From assembly GCA_963729215.1 (NCBI GenBank), contig CAVSND010000011.1:59604-123603 (forward strand): a stretch of 64,000 bases of DNA. Reading direction: 5' to 3'. The position numbers and the translations under genes were made by a program. The notes beneath the pieces are model-generated. The model was not told where the DNA came from, did no database searches, and saw only the letters and a program-made list of their open reading frames with translations. Positions 27,006 to 36,100 of the stretch are shown one piece after another (position 1 is the stretch's first letter; the number at the start of each line of letters is the position of its first letter). The DNA is from CAVQJU01 sp963729215. Lineage in GTDB: Bacteria; Acidobacteriota; Vicinamibacteria; Vicinamibacterales; CAVVIG01.

Positions 27006-28761
27006 TTGACCGCACATTCGGGCCAACCTTCTTGCCTGGCCGCACTTGCGGCGATCGTGACGCTGGCCATCTCGCCGGCCTGCGACCGATCTGACCAGAA
27101 GAACGCCCCCCGCGGCCGGGCCGTTGCCTACGTCACGCACGGAGGGGAGCCCCGCCGCGGCGGCCAGCTCGTCGTCTCCGCCCGGACCGAGCCGCGGACG
27201 TTCAACCGCCTCCTCTCGCGCGAAGCGACGACGGACTTCGTCGCCTCGCTCATGCAGGCCCGGCTGGTCCGCATCAACCAGGTCACCGACGAAGTGGAGC
27301 CGTGGCTGGCCGAAAGCTTTTCGCAGGCGGACTCCGGCCTCGAATACACGTTCAAGCTCCGGCCGAACGTCACCTTCTCCGACGGCCACCCGCTGACGGC
27401 CGACGATGTGGTGTTCTCGCTGGCGGCGGCGTACGCCGTGCCGATTTCGGCCGACTCGCTGCGAGATCGACGGGCGGAAGCTGACGATGGCCGCCGTCGA
27501 TCCGCTGACGGTCAGGCTGACGATGCCCGTGCGCTACGCGCCCGGCCTCCGCATCCTCAATAACCTGTGGGTGCTGCCGCGTCACAAGCTGGAGGCGGCG
27601 TTCAAGAGCGGCACGCTCGAGAAGGTTTGGAGCCTGGCGACGCCGCCGGGAGACATCGCCGGCCTCGGCCCGTTCGTGCTGAGCGCGTACAGCGCGGGGC
27701 AGCGGCTGGTGTTCGCGCGCAACCCGCGCTACTGGCGGAAGGACGACAAGGGCGTCCAGCTGCCGTATCTCGACCAGCTGGTGCTCGAAATCGTCCCCGA
27801 GGAAAACACGCAGCTGCTGCGCCTCACCTCGGGCGCGAGCGACTCGACGATCAGCGAGGTGCCGGCCGAGGCGTACGCGACGGTGAAGCGCGCGGCGGAC
27901 GAAGGCAAGCTTCGCCTGTACGACCTCGGCGTCGGCCTCGATCCCGACGCGTTCTGGCTGAACCTCAAGCCGGGCGCGTTCGCCGGCGACCCGCGCGCGG
28001 GATGGCTCCAGCGCGACGAGCTGCGTCGCGCGATCTCGATGGCCGTCGATCGCCAGCTCTTCGCGGACACGGTGTTCCTCGGCGCCGGCCTGCCGGTGTT
28101 CGGGCCGGAGACGCCGGCCAACAAGAAGTGGTACTCGCGCGACGCGCTGCAGATGCCGCACGATCCGGCGGCGGCGCGGGCGCTGCTCCAGTCGATCGGC
28201 CTGCGCGACGCCGACGGCGACGGCATCCTCGAGGACGCGAAGACGGGGTCTCCGGCGCGGTTCACCGTCATCACGCAGAAGGGGCGCCCGTCGCTCGAGC
28301 GCGGCGTGTCGGTGATCCGCGACGAGCTGAAGAAGATCGGGCTCGGCGTGGACGTCGTCGCGCTCGAAGGCGGCGCCGTCATCGAGAAGATCATGTCGGG
28401 CCGGTACGACGCCGTGTATTTCCATCCGTACCTGTCCGACACGGATCCCGCCGGCAGCCCCGATTTCTGGCTCAGCTCGGGCAGCCTGCACTTCTGGAAC
28501 ATCGGGCAGAAGACGCCCGCGACGGAGTGGGAGAAGCGGATCGACGACCTCATGGCGCGCCAGATGCAGTCGCTGGACTATTTCGAGCGCAAGCGGCTGT
28601 TCGACGAGGTCCAGCAGATTTTCGCGGAGCACCAGCCGGCGATCTACTTCGTCGCGCCCCGGGTGTTTGCCGCCGGGTCCACGCGCATGGCCAACGTGAC
28701 GCCGGCCGTCCAGCGTCCGCAGCTGCTGTGGTCGCCTGACTCGGTGGCGGTGGCGCCGTAG
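27006..28761 (+). CDS. Peptide ABC transporter substrate-binding lipoprotein, one frameshift
   Basis: About 585 residues of the SBP_bac_5 (DppA/OppA) family. A lipoprotein signal precedes Cys in TLAISPACDRSDQ, giving an anchored periplasmic receptor. Family segments: RGGQLVVSARTEPRTFNRLL, EVEPWLAESFSQADSGLEYT and FKLRPNVTFSDGHPLTADDV, then after a frame change near 27,470 LTMAAVDPLTVRLTMPV, GPFVLSAYSAGQRLVFARNP and, near the end, ERKRLFDEVQQIFAEHQPAI. It captures peptides for the two permeases that follow four and about seventy bases downstream. TTG at 27,006 is chosen because it opens the lipoprotein signal; no strong ribosome site is visible. The ATPase subunits are not in this window. Confidence 0.88.
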
Positions 28762-28765
28762 GCGC

Positions 28766-29723
28766 ATGCTCGCCTACTTCGCGCGGCGGCTCGCGTTCGC
28801 GCTCTTCCTGGTGTTCGCCGTCTCGTCCGCGGCGCTCGTGCTGGCGCGGCTCGCGCCCGGCGACTTCGCCACGCAATCGGTGGGCTTTAACGGCCGGACG
28901 GGCACGATGGAAGAGGCCCGCGCGCGCTACGGCCTGAACCGATCGATCGGCGAGCAATACGGCGTGTGGATTGCCCACGCCATGCGCCTCGACTTCGGCC
29001 AGTCGCTGCTCTTCGACCGGCCGGTCGCGGACCTCATCCCCGAACGCGCCGCCAACACGGCGATCCTGGCGTTCACGGCGCTGCTGTTCGCGACGCTCGT
29101 CGGCCTGCCGCTCGGCGTGGTCTCCGGCAGCCGTCCTGCCGGCGTCCTGACGAGCGCGATCCGGGGCGTGTCGCTCGTCATGCTGTCGATGCCGCCGCTG
29201 CTGACGTCGCTCTTCCTGGTGTTCGCGGCCGCGCGCACGGGCTGGCTGCCGGTCGGCGGCATGACGTCCACGACGTCCACTCGGCGGCGAGCTGCTGCGG
29301 CATCTCGTCGTGCCGGCGGCGGCGCTGGCGCTCCCGCTGGCGGCGCTCTTCGAGCGGCTGCAGTCGCAGGCGATGAGCGACGTCATCTCCCAGCCTTACA
29401 TGCTGGCCACGCGCGCCCGCGGCATCCCGCTGTCGCGCGCGATCTGGCGCGACGCGCTGAAAGGCGCCCTCGGGCCGGTGTCGTCCGTCTACGGCCTCGT
29501 CATCGGCACGCTTCTGAGCGGCTCGTTCGCGGTGGAGACAATCACGGCCTGGCCGGGGCTGGGCCAGCTGATGCTCGACGCGCTCCGGGCGCGCGACGTG
29601 TACCTCGTCGCCGGCTGCGCCGCCGCGGGCTCGGTGTTCCTCGCCATCGGCACGCTGCTGTCCGACACGGCGCTCGCGCTGGTGGATCCGCGGCAGAAAG
29701 ACACTGTAGAGGTTAGAGGTTAG
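28766..29723 (+). CDS. Peptide ABC transporter permease, DppB type, one frameshift
   Basis: About 319 residues, six membrane helices. It starts with the DppB-type N-terminus MLAYFARRLAFALFLVFAVS and has FGQSLLFDRPVADLIPERAA in the periplasmic loop. After a frame change near 29,275 it has the EAA-type cytoplasmic loop (PYMLATRARGIPLSRAIWRD), which docks to the ATPase, and ETITAWPGLGQLMLDALRAR near the end. It starts five bases after the receptor stop and forms the channel with the next permease. The last codons run into an intergenic repeat tract (DTVEVRG). Confidence 0.87.
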
Positions 29724-29786
29724 AGGTTAGAGCAGAGTGACGAGCTACGAGCACGAGCTACGAGCCACGAGCTACGATGAGGTTAG
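29706..29786. repeat. Degenerate AGAGGTTAG and ACGAGCTACGAG repeat tract
   Basis: Four AGAGGTTAG-like words, then five CGAGCTACGAGC-like words between the two permease genes. The first overlaps the end of the upstream gene. Same word families as at 1,463, 43,765 and 55,775. Confidence 0.75.
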
Positions 29787-29793
29787 GAAGACG

Positions 29794-30819
29794 ATGCGAA
29801 CATTCGGGCTCGTCCTGCTCGGAATCCTGCTGGCGGCGGCGGTTGCGGCGCCGGTGCTGGCGCCGTACGCGGGCGATCGGCAGTTTCGCGGCTGGCTGAA
29901 CGCGCCGCCGACGGTGCCGCACGTGCGGGACGATGCGGGGGCGTGGCATGCGCCGTTCATTTATAAATGGACGCTGACGAACCAGCTCGAGCAGCGGTAC
30001 GAGCAGGATCGGTCGCAGCGCGTCACGCTGTCGTGGTTGGACGAGGGGCGCATCGCGACGTCGTCGGATCCCCGCATGCCGTTCTTCCTGCTCGGCGCCG
30101 ACAGCTACGGCCGCGACGTGTTCAGCCGGCTGCTCTACGGCGCGCGGATCTCGCTGGGGCTGTCGCTCGTCGCGACGGCGGGCGCGCTGCTGATCGGCGC
30201 GCTTGTCGGCGGAATCGCCGGATACGCCGGCGGCTTCGTGGACGATCTGCTGATGCGCGTGTCGGATTTCGTGCTCGTGCTGCCGGCGATGTACGTCGCG
30301 CTCGCGCTGCGGTCGGTCCTGCGCCTCGTGCTGCCGCCGTTCGAGATCTTCGTCCTCCTCACCGCCATCTTCGCCATCGTCGGCGCGCCGCTCATCGCGC
30401 GCGGCGTCCGCGCGATCGTCCGCTCGGAGAAACAGCGCGAGTACGGCGTGGCGGCGCTGTCGCTCGGCGCCAGCCACGCGCGCCTGCTGGTGCGCCATCT
30501 CCTGCCGGCGGCCCGCGGCTTCCTCGCCGTCGAGATCGTCATGCTGGTGCCGGCGTTCATGGTGGGGGAGGCGACGCTGTCGTACGTGGGGCTCGGGTTT
30601 CCCGATCCGATCGCGAGCTGGGGCACGATGCTGCACGACGCGTCCACGGTCCGCGCGTTCGCCGATTTTCCGTGGCTGCTCAGCCCCGCGGCCGCGATGT
30701 TCCTCGTCGTGCTCGGCCTGAACCTCGTGATGCAGACCTCGGGCATCGCGCCGGTCTACAATACGTCGGATGGACCTGCGCGCCGTTTTCGCGCCAATAC
30801 CCACACCGTTCGACCGTGA
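29794..30819 (+). CDS. Peptide ABC transporter permease, DppC type
   Basis: 341 residues, intact. N-terminal helix TFGLVLLGILLAAAVAAPVL, a long periplasmic loop (WHAPFIYKWTLTNQLEQRYE) as in DppC relatives of Acidobacteria, LLGADSYGRDVFSRLLYGAR before the core, and the EAA loop EYGVAALSLGASHARLLVRH. VGEATLSYVGLGFPDPIASW is a strong family signature. ATG at 29,794 follows AGGAAG. The 3' end overlaps the next gene by 50 bases. Together with the receptor and DppB-type subunit it imports peptides. Confidence 0.9.
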   Translation: MRTFGLVLLGILLAAAVAAPVLAPYAGDRQFRGWLNAPPTVPHVRDDAGAWHAPFIYKWTLTNQLEQRYEQDRSQRVTLSWLDEGRIATSSDPRMPFFLLGADSYGRDVFSRLLYGARISLGLSLVATAGALLIGALVGGIAGYAGGFVDDLLMRVSDFVLVLPAMYVALALRSVLRLVLPPFEIFVLLTAIFAIVGAPLIARGVRAIVRSEKQREYGVAALSLGASHARLLVRHLLPAARGFLAVEIVMLVPAFMVGEATLSYVGLGFPDPIASWGTMLHDASTVRAFADFPWLLSPAAAMFLVVLGLNLVMQTSGIAPVYNTSDGPARRFRANTHTVRP

Positions 30820-31663
30820 TCAGCAGCTCGATCTAACCAGGCTCGGCGCCGCGTGCGCGCGCTGGGCGGCGAGCCCGCTCGGCGGACTCGTCGTGCTGGG
30901 ATCGACGGGCGAGGCCGCATTACTGGACGACGACGATGCCGATCGCGTGATTGCGTTCACGCGCGATCGGTGGCCCGCCGGCCGGCCGTTCATCGTGGGC
31001 ACGGGCCGCGAGTCCACGTCCGCCACGATCCGCGCGACACGCCGCGCCGCCGCGCTCGGCGCCGACGCGGTGCTCGTCCGCACGCCCGGGTTCTACAAAG
31101 CGCAGATGACCGCCGACGCGTTCGTCCGCCACTACACGGCCGTCGCGGACGATGCGCCCGTTCCTGTTCTTCTCTACAATTTCACGGCGGTCACGGGCGT
31201 CAACCTGCCGCCGGCCGCGGTGTCGAAGCTCTCGAGCCATCCCAACATCGTGGGCGTCAAGGAATCGAGCGGCGACATCGCGCAGATGACGGACCTGGTG
31301 GCGGGCACGCCGGACGATTTCAGCGTCCTGGCCGGGTCCGCGACGACGTTCTACGCGTCGCTGTGCGTGGGAGCGACCGGCGGCATCCTGGCGCTGGCCT
31401 GCGTTCTGCCGGACGCCTGCGTCCGGCTGTTTCAGTTGACGCGGAGCGGACAGCACGCCGAAGCCGCTGCGCTGCAGCACCGGCTGGTTCCTGTTGCAAA
31501 GCTTGTCGGCAGCCTGCACGGTGTCCCGGGGCTGAAGGCCGCGCTGCAGCTCACCGGCTGCGACGCCGGCCTGCCCCGGTCGCCGCTCGCGCCGGTGTCC
31601 GAGGCCGCGATGGCCTCGCTTCGTGAAGCCCTTGTCTCGTTTGAGGAGGTCGCGCTCGTATGA
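30770..31663 (+). CDS. DapA-family aldolase, 4-hydroxy-2-oxoglutarate aldolase-like
   Basis: 297 residues, class I aldolase of the DHDPS/NAL superfamily. The Schiff-base Lys is in NIVGVKESSGDIAQM, the catalytic Tyr in PVLLYNFTAVTGV, and the substrate loop is GSTGEAALLDDDDAD (DapA has G-T-T-G-E). The S-T-G-E-A variant and the location beside an alanine-glyoxylate aminotransferase-like gene and a peptide importer fit cleavage of 4-hydroxy-2-oxoglutarate to pyruvate and glyoxylate better than lysine synthesis. It overlaps the permease gene by 50 bases and the next start by four bases (ATGA). Substrate choice is inference. Confidence 0.82.
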   Translation: MDLRAVFAPIPTPFDRDQQLDLTRLGAACARWAASPLGGLVVLGSTGEAALLDDDDADRVIAFTRDRWPAGRPFIVGTGRESTSATIRATRRAAALGADAVLVRTPGFYKAQMTADAFVRHYTAVADDAPVPVLLYNFTAVTGVNLPPAAVSKLSSHPNIVGVKESSGDIAQMTDLVAGTPDDFSVLAGSATTFYASLCVGATGGILALACVLPDACVRLFQLTRSGQHAEAAALQHRLVPVAKLVGSLHGVPGLKAALQLTGCDAGLPRSPLAPVSEAAMASLREALVSFEEVALV

Positions 31664-32773
31664 AAAGTCTGCTCCCCGAGTCGGATCGCATCCTGCTCGG
31701 TCCCGGTCCCTCGCTCACCTCGCCGCGCGTGATGCGCGCGATGTCGGCGCCCACGGTCGGCCATCTCGATCCGTTGATGGTCGCGATGCTGGACGATGTG
31801 CGCGCGAAGCTGACGCGGCTGTTCCGTGCGCCGGAGGGCTCGTTCGCGTTCGCCGTGTCCGGCACGGGCACGTCCGGCATGGAGACGGCCGTCGCGAACA
31901 CGGTTCGCCAGGGCACGAAAGTCACCGTCGTGGTCACCGGCTATTTCGGCGACCGCCTCGCGCAGATGTGCGAGCGGTACGGCGCCGTCGTGACGCGCGT
32001 GAACGGCGAGTGGGGCAGGGCCGCGGATCCGGCCGCGCTCGAGCAGCTCGCTGGCGGCAACACCGGCAGACATCGTGGCAATGGTCCAGGGCGAGACGTC
32101 CACGGGTGTGCTGAACCCGGTTCGCGAGCTGGCGGCCATCGCGCGCCGGCACGACGCGCTGACGATCGTCGACGCGGTCACGTCGTTTGGCGGTGTGCCG
32201 CTCGAGGTCGAGAAGTGGGGCATCGACGTCTGCTACAGCTGCACGCAGAAGTGTCTCGGCGCGCCCTCGGGCCTGGCGCCGATCGTCTTCGGCCCGCGCG
32301 CGCTCGAGCGGGCGGTCAAATGCACCAGCTTCTATTTCGATCTCCAGCTGCTGCGCGACTACTGGCTGAACCGCAAGTATCACCACACGATGTCGTCGGC
32401 GCTGGTCTGCGCGCTCTACGAGGCGCTGACGATGATCGAGGAGGAAGGTCTCGAGGCGCGCTGGGCCCGCCACGAAACCAACCACCGCGCGTTCGTCAAA
32501 GGTCTGTCCGCCATCGGCCTGTCGCTGCTGCCGCCGGAAGGCGAGCGGCTGTGGACGCTGAACACCGTGCGCGTGCCGGACGGCGTGGACGAGGCCGCGC
32601 TGCGGAAGAGGCTCCTCGAGGAGTACAGCATCGAGATCGGCGCGGGCCTCGGCCCGCTGGCCGGCAAGATCTGGCGCGTCGGCCTCATGGGCACCAGTTC
32701 CTCGGCGCGTCTCGTCGTCCTGCTGCTGGGCGTCCTGCAGACCGTGCTGGCGAAGGACAAGGTTCACGCATAA
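31660..32773 (+). CDS. Alanine-glyoxylate aminotransferase-like class V enzyme, one frameshift
   Basis: About 371 residues, fold-type I PLP enzyme. LLGPGPSLTSPRVMRAMSAP and VGHLDPLMVAMLDDVRAKL are typical of AGXT/serine-pyruvate aminotransferases, as is SGTGTSGMETAVANTV. The PLP Lys lies in YSCTQKCLGAPSGLAP, and the Asp that contacts the ring is in LTIVDAVTSFGGVPLEVEKW. A frame change near 32,060 looks like one missing base. It would pass the amino group of alanine to glyoxylate, giving glycine, so it would clear the glyoxylate made by the aldolase upstream (4-base overlap). Confidence 0.87.
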
Positions 32774-32836
32774 GGGTTCGCAGATCTGCATCCGCCGGCG
32801 GGCGGCGGGCCGGGATCGGCCGATATAACAGGAGAG

Positions 32837-33709
32837 ATGCCGAGCCCGGGCGCCCGTTCGAAAGGCTTCACATCGTTGCCGGCCCGTAAGAAGAAGGCCG
32901 GGTACCTCGTGCAGGCGGTGGGAGGCGCGGCAGCTGTCGTGTTCGGCTGCTGCGCGTACGTCTATCTCACGCTGCCCGACGTCCGGCCGCTCGCCAAAAC
33001 CAATCCAACCACGACCGCGTTCATGACGCTGCGCGCCGAAGAGGCGCGCGCGAAGGGCCAGGAGCCTCAGCGCATCCAGCGCTGGGTGCCGTACAGCCAG
33101 ATCTCGCCCGAGCTGAGGCGCGCCGTCCTCATCGCCGAGGACGACGCGTTTTTTCAGCACGAGGGCGTGGACTTCGTGCAGCTGCGGCAGTCGTTCCAGA
33201 TGGATCTCGCGCGGGGCACGTTCGTCCGCGGCGCCAGCACCATCACGCAGCAGCTCGCCAAGAACCTGTACCTGTCGCCGTCGAAAAATCCGCTGCGCAA
33301 GGTGCGCGAGTTCATCATCGCGCGCCGCCTCGAGGCCGAGCTCAAGAAGGAGCGCATCCTCGAGCTGTACCTCAACGAGATCGAGTGGGGGGACGGCGTG
33401 TACGGCATCGAGGCGGCCTCGCAGATGTACTATCACCGGCCGTCTTCGTCGCTGACGGCGGTAGAAGCGGCGCTGCTCGCCGGGGCGATCGTCAACCCGC
33501 GCAAGCTCAATCCCGCGCATCCGTCGAAGCGGCTCCTCCGCCGCCAGCAGATCATCCTCAAGCGCATGCAGACCGGTCCGCCCGCGGGGACCAGGAAACA
33601 TGCCGAGCCGAGGCTCGAACCGAAGCCCGAGGAAGAAAAGCTCGAGGACGAGAAGCCCGACGAGCCCGTGCCCGACGAGCCGGAGCCGGAGCCCGAGCAG
33701 CCGCAGTAG
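32837..33709 (+). CDS. Monofunctional peptidoglycan glycosyltransferase (GT51)
   Basis: 290 residues. One membrane helix (YLVQAVGGAAAVVFGCCAYV) anchors a GT51 domain that polymerises lipid II in the periplasm. Motif 1 with the catalytic Glu: VLIAEDDAFFQHEGVDFVQL; motif 2: GASTITQQLAKNLYLSPSKN; motif 3: RKVREFIIARRLEAELKKER; motif 4: ILELYLNEIEWGDGVYGIEA. No transpeptidase domain follows, as in MtgA. The tail after residue 250 is unusual: a Pro/Glu-rich acidic stretch (KPEEEKLEDEKPDEPVPDEP) of low complexity. ATG at 32,837 follows AGGAGAG. Confidence 0.92.
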   Translation: MPSPGARSKGFTSLPARKKKAGYLVQAVGGAAAVVFGCCAYVYLTLPDVRPLAKTNPTTTAFMTLRAEEARAKGQEPQRIQRWVPYSQISPELRRAVLIAEDDAFFQHEGVDFVQLRQSFQMDLARGTFVRGASTITQQLAKNLYLSPSKNPLRKVREFIIARRLEAELKKERILELYLNEIEWGDGVYGIEAASQMYYHRPSSSLTAVEAALLAGAIVNPRKLNPAHPSKRLLRRQQIILKRMQTGPPAGTRKHAEPRLEPKPEEEKLEDEKPDEPVPDEPEPEPEQPQ

Positions 33710-33711
33710 CG

Positions 33712-33825
33712 CTGAAGGTCGATGGGCGCGATCGCGGCGTCAGCCGGTGGCAAATCGCGCTCGGACCGTTCATCGCTGTCGCCTTTTTCGCGTTCGGCTT
33801 GTGGACGATCGGTCACCTGTACTAG
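33712..33825 (+). CDS. Possible 37-residue membrane peptide (CTG start)
   Basis: LKVDGRDRGVSRWQIALGPF followed by the helix IAVAFFAFGLWTIGHLY reads as a positive N-terminus plus one membrane helix. No ATG, GTG or TTG is in frame, so it needs CTG or a frame repair. It lies directly downstream of the glycosyltransferase. Weak call. Confidence 0.3.
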   Translation: MKVDGRDRGVSRWQIALGPFIAVAFFAFGLWTIGHLY

Positions 33826-33852
33826 CCACGACGAGTTCGTCGACACGTGTAT

Positions 33853-34272
33853 ATGTCGCATCTATCAGAAAAGACCCGGGAAGCTGTCCAGCTCAACTTT
33901 CCAGGTATGAGACCTCGCTACGGTGAATCACCGGACCCCATTGTCACGTTCGACGCCATTCACCCCGACTTCGGCAGACTCGAGGTCGCCGATGATCAGT
34001 TCGAGCTGACCATTTACTGCGGCAATTTCACGCACATTCACCTGTCGAACTACGAGAAAGGCATTCCTTCCGAGGAGCGTGACGAACGCATCGTCGCGGA
34101 CCTCGTTGCATTCCTTGCTGACGTCTTCGCGGATCGCGTGGAATTCTTTGGATCACACCGCGGCGGAGGAGGCTGTCGTGTCCGAGGAGCGCAAGGCTCT
34201 CTCCCACCGTTTTTGAGTGAAGGCGAGATATTCACCTGGTCCGGTCCCGTCAATCGTCGCGGCGCAGGATGA
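33853..34272 (+). CDS. Hypothetical cytoplasmic protein
   Basis: 139 residues without signal or membrane segment. The readable core is IVTFDAIHPDFGRLEVADDQ, ELTIYCGNFTHIHLSNYEKG and ERIVADLVAFLADVFADRVE, an alternating strand/helix protein with a Cys and His pair (YCGNFTHIHLS). I do not recognise a family. The segment FGSHRGGGGCRV and the C-terminus are low complexity. ATG at 33,853 is taken, with GTG two codons earlier possible. It is a lone gene facing the VOC gene. Confidence 0.6.
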   Translation: MSHLSEKTREAVQLNFPGMRPRYGESPDPIVTFDAIHPDFGRLEVADDQFELTIYCGNFTHIHLSNYEKGIPSEERDERIVADLVAFLADVFADRVEFFGSHRGGGGCRVRGAQGSLPPFLSEGEIFTWSGPVNRRGAG

Positions 34273-34326
34273 CGCTCCTGCGCCGTCGACCGCATGCCAG
34301 GTTAGGACCGTCCGTGAACAGGAGAA

Positions 34327-34698
34327 CTACTGCTTCGGCAATTCGAAGTGCGGATTCTCGATCAGACCAATCGTGTTGCCAAAGGGATCCGCGATCGTGG
34401 CCACCCTGATGGCGTCGCCCACGTCTCGAACGGGCGTCAGGATCGAGGCCCCCAATGTGACGAAGTGACCGGCAGCCTCCTCGACGTTGGCAACACGCCA
34501 GTATGCGAGACCGCCGCCGGGCCCGAGCGCGTCCCCCGGCGGATTGGGTTGGAGCCCCAGCTCATATCCGGCGATATTGAACCCAACGTAGAAAGGCTGG
34601 TCGAAATACGGCTGCTGCTCGAATGCCGCGGAGTACCACGCTTTCGCGCGCTCCAGTTCGCTGACACGGTAGATGACCGTCGCAAGGCCCAGAATCAT
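34327..34698 (-). CDS. Single-domain VOC (glyoxalase/bleomycin resistance-like) protein
   Basis: 123 residues, one VOC domain: MILGLATVIYRVSELERAKA gives the first strand and helix, WYSAAFEQQPYFDQPFYVGF the second part, ELGLQPNPPG and GGLAYWRVANVEEAAGHFVT the repeat half, and the domain ends IADPFGNTIGLIENP. The family binds a divalent metal and small electrophiles; the substrate is unknown. ATG at 34,696-34,698 is chosen as the domain begins there. Two stem-loops lie upstream, between it and the barrel protein. Confidence 0.8.
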   Translation of the reverse strand: MILGLATVIYRVSELERAKAWYSAAFEQQPYFDQPFYVGFNIAGYELGLQPNPPGDALGPGGGLAYWRVANVEEAAGHFVTLGASILTPVRDVGDAIRVATIADPFGNTIGLIENPHFELPKQ

Positions 34699-34776
34699 GT
34701 TGAACGCTCCAGTCCACGAAGCCGACGTGAGCACCCCACGGCCACCCAGGTTGAGACGGGAGTTGGACGGAGTGTG

Positions 34777-34810
34777 GCATCGCACACGTCAGGCGTGTGC
34801 TCGCTGATGC
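34777..34810. promoter_or_regulatory. Nested stem-loop upstream of the VOC gene
   Basis: GCACACG and CGTGTGC (loop TCAGG) are enclosed by GCATC and GATGC. About 80 bases upstream of the VOC start; a possible operator or leader structure. Confidence 0.35.
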
Positions 34811-34929
34811 CTACATCCACGACTCGGCGAGAACGAGAGCGCAGGTAGGGGCTCTGATAAAGGATGAACCCCGCTAGGTACGGCGAGCAAGATACCACAC
34901 GCCGCCTCGCGAGCGCGCGTATCGTGACT

Positions 34930-34955
34930 CCGGCACGCGACGACGCGCGTGCCGG
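34930..34955. terminator. Strong hairpin 3' of the outer-membrane protein gene
   Basis: CCGGCACGCG and CGCGTGCCGG form a perfect ten-base stem with a six-base loop, 40 bases beyond the stop of the minus-strand barrel gene. No U tract follows, so it may act as a Rho-independent terminator only weakly, or protect the mRNA end. Confidence 0.5.
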
Positions 34956-34994
34956 GCCCTGGACTGCCTCTCTTCGCCTGGTCGCGTGCTTGTC

Positions 34995-35607
34995 CTAGAA
35001 CTTGAAAACCACGGCCGCCGCCGCGCGACCGTAGTCGAGCTTCTGTCCGCCGAGGCCCAGAGACGGCAGGTTCGGCAGGTTGAGGAAATCGAGAACCTGG
35101 AACGAGTGGTAGTAGCGGATGTCGCCGCGTACGCCGATGTGCTCGCCGAAGAAAATCATCAGGCCGCCGCCGAGATCCCATCCGGCCTGATTCTGGTCGT
35201 TGCTGGTTCCGACGCTTTCGACCGTCGTCCTGATCAACCCGATTCCCGCGAGGCCGTACGGCTGGACGGGCCCGATTTTCGGCGCGAGCATGAAGTTGCC
35301 CATGAACGTCAGCACGTTCGAGGTGTTACCCACCGTCTCGCCGAAAAAGTTACTTGGTGTACCCGAGCTCGGCCTCGAAGCCGACGATGCTCCCGAGCGC
35401 GCCGAAGGAGACGCCGTAGTCCGTGCGTTTGTCCTGGCAGTTCGTGATCTCCGGGCACCCCGCGTCGCCGCCGAAGTTGTATCCATAGAACGGGCTGATG
35501 AATCCCTGCGCATGCGCCGATCGGGCGCCGGCGGCGAACAGGAAGACTGCAGCGAAAAGTGCGATCAATGAGCCGCGTCGGGTCGTCGTGCCGTCGAACA
35601 TCGTCAT
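34995..35607 (-). CDS. Outer-membrane beta-barrel protein, one frameshift
   Basis: About 203 residues. A signal peptide (LIALFAAVFLFAAGARSAHA) leads into FISPFYGYNFGGDAGCPEIT and FGALGSIVGFEAELGYTK, then after a frame change near 35,350 NFFGETVGNTSNVLTFMGNF, VQPYGLAGIGLIRTTVE and GWDLGGGLMIFFGEHIGVRG. Alternating polar/apolar strands and a C-terminal Phe (AAAAVVFKF), the usual sorting signal for the BAM machinery, mark an eight-stranded barrel of the OMP_b-brl type. Cys-x-x-x-x-x-Cys (CPEITNC) could form a disulfide in the first loop. Its role is unknown. Confidence 0.8.
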
Positions 35608-35728
35608 TTACCTCACTACCCAAATAGCACGTGCGCATAAGGAAAGACAATTGGTGCCGGCCTGAGCTCATCATTTGATTTGAAGCGGTTGGATTCGGAA
35701 CTTCCGACATGCTCATCGCTCGACGAGA

Positions 35729-36100
35729 TCACGCCGACTCGGTCCATATCTGTGTAATGGCGGCGACCAGCTGATCGGCGGCAGACTTGTGGAAAAAGCC
35801 GGATGCGCCGGCCGCTATCGCCTCGTCCCTGATGGCATCGTCGGTCATGGCGGTGATCACGATGACTTTCACGCGTGGATTGTTCCGTGTGACGTCGCGG
35901 CAGACATCCAGCCCGCTGACGTTCGGAAGGTTCAGGTCCATCACGATCACGACCGGCTGCAGCCGCGCCGCGGCGTCGGCGACATCACGGCCGTCGGCGA
36001 TGACACCAACCACGTCGCACGCGGGTGAGAGCACGCGGCCGAGCGCCTGCACGATGCCTGGATGATCGTCGACGAGCAGGACGCGGGGGCGGGTCGGCAC
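35729..36100 (-). CDS. Single-domain response regulator (receiver only)
   Basis: 123 residues. RVLLVDDHPGIVQALGRVLS gives the acidic pair, VVIVMDLNLPNVSGLDVCRD the phosphoacceptor Asp, and VKVIVITAMTDDAIRDEAIA with GASGFFHKSA the switch Thr and the conserved Lys. There is no output domain, so it probably acts by protein contact or as a phosphate sink for the kinase upstream, whose stop touches this start. Translation is likely coupled. Confidence 0.9.
   Translation of the reverse strand: MPTRPRVLLVDDHPGIVQALGRVLSPACDVVGVIADGRDVADAAARLQPVVIVMDLNLPNVSGLDVCRDVTRNNPRVKVIVITAMTDDAIRDEAIAAGASGFFHKSAADQLVAAITQIWTESA

Noticed and set aside
27370..28767. Minus-strand frame opposite the substrate-binding protein
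   Set aside because: Mirror of a well-supported gene; no motif.
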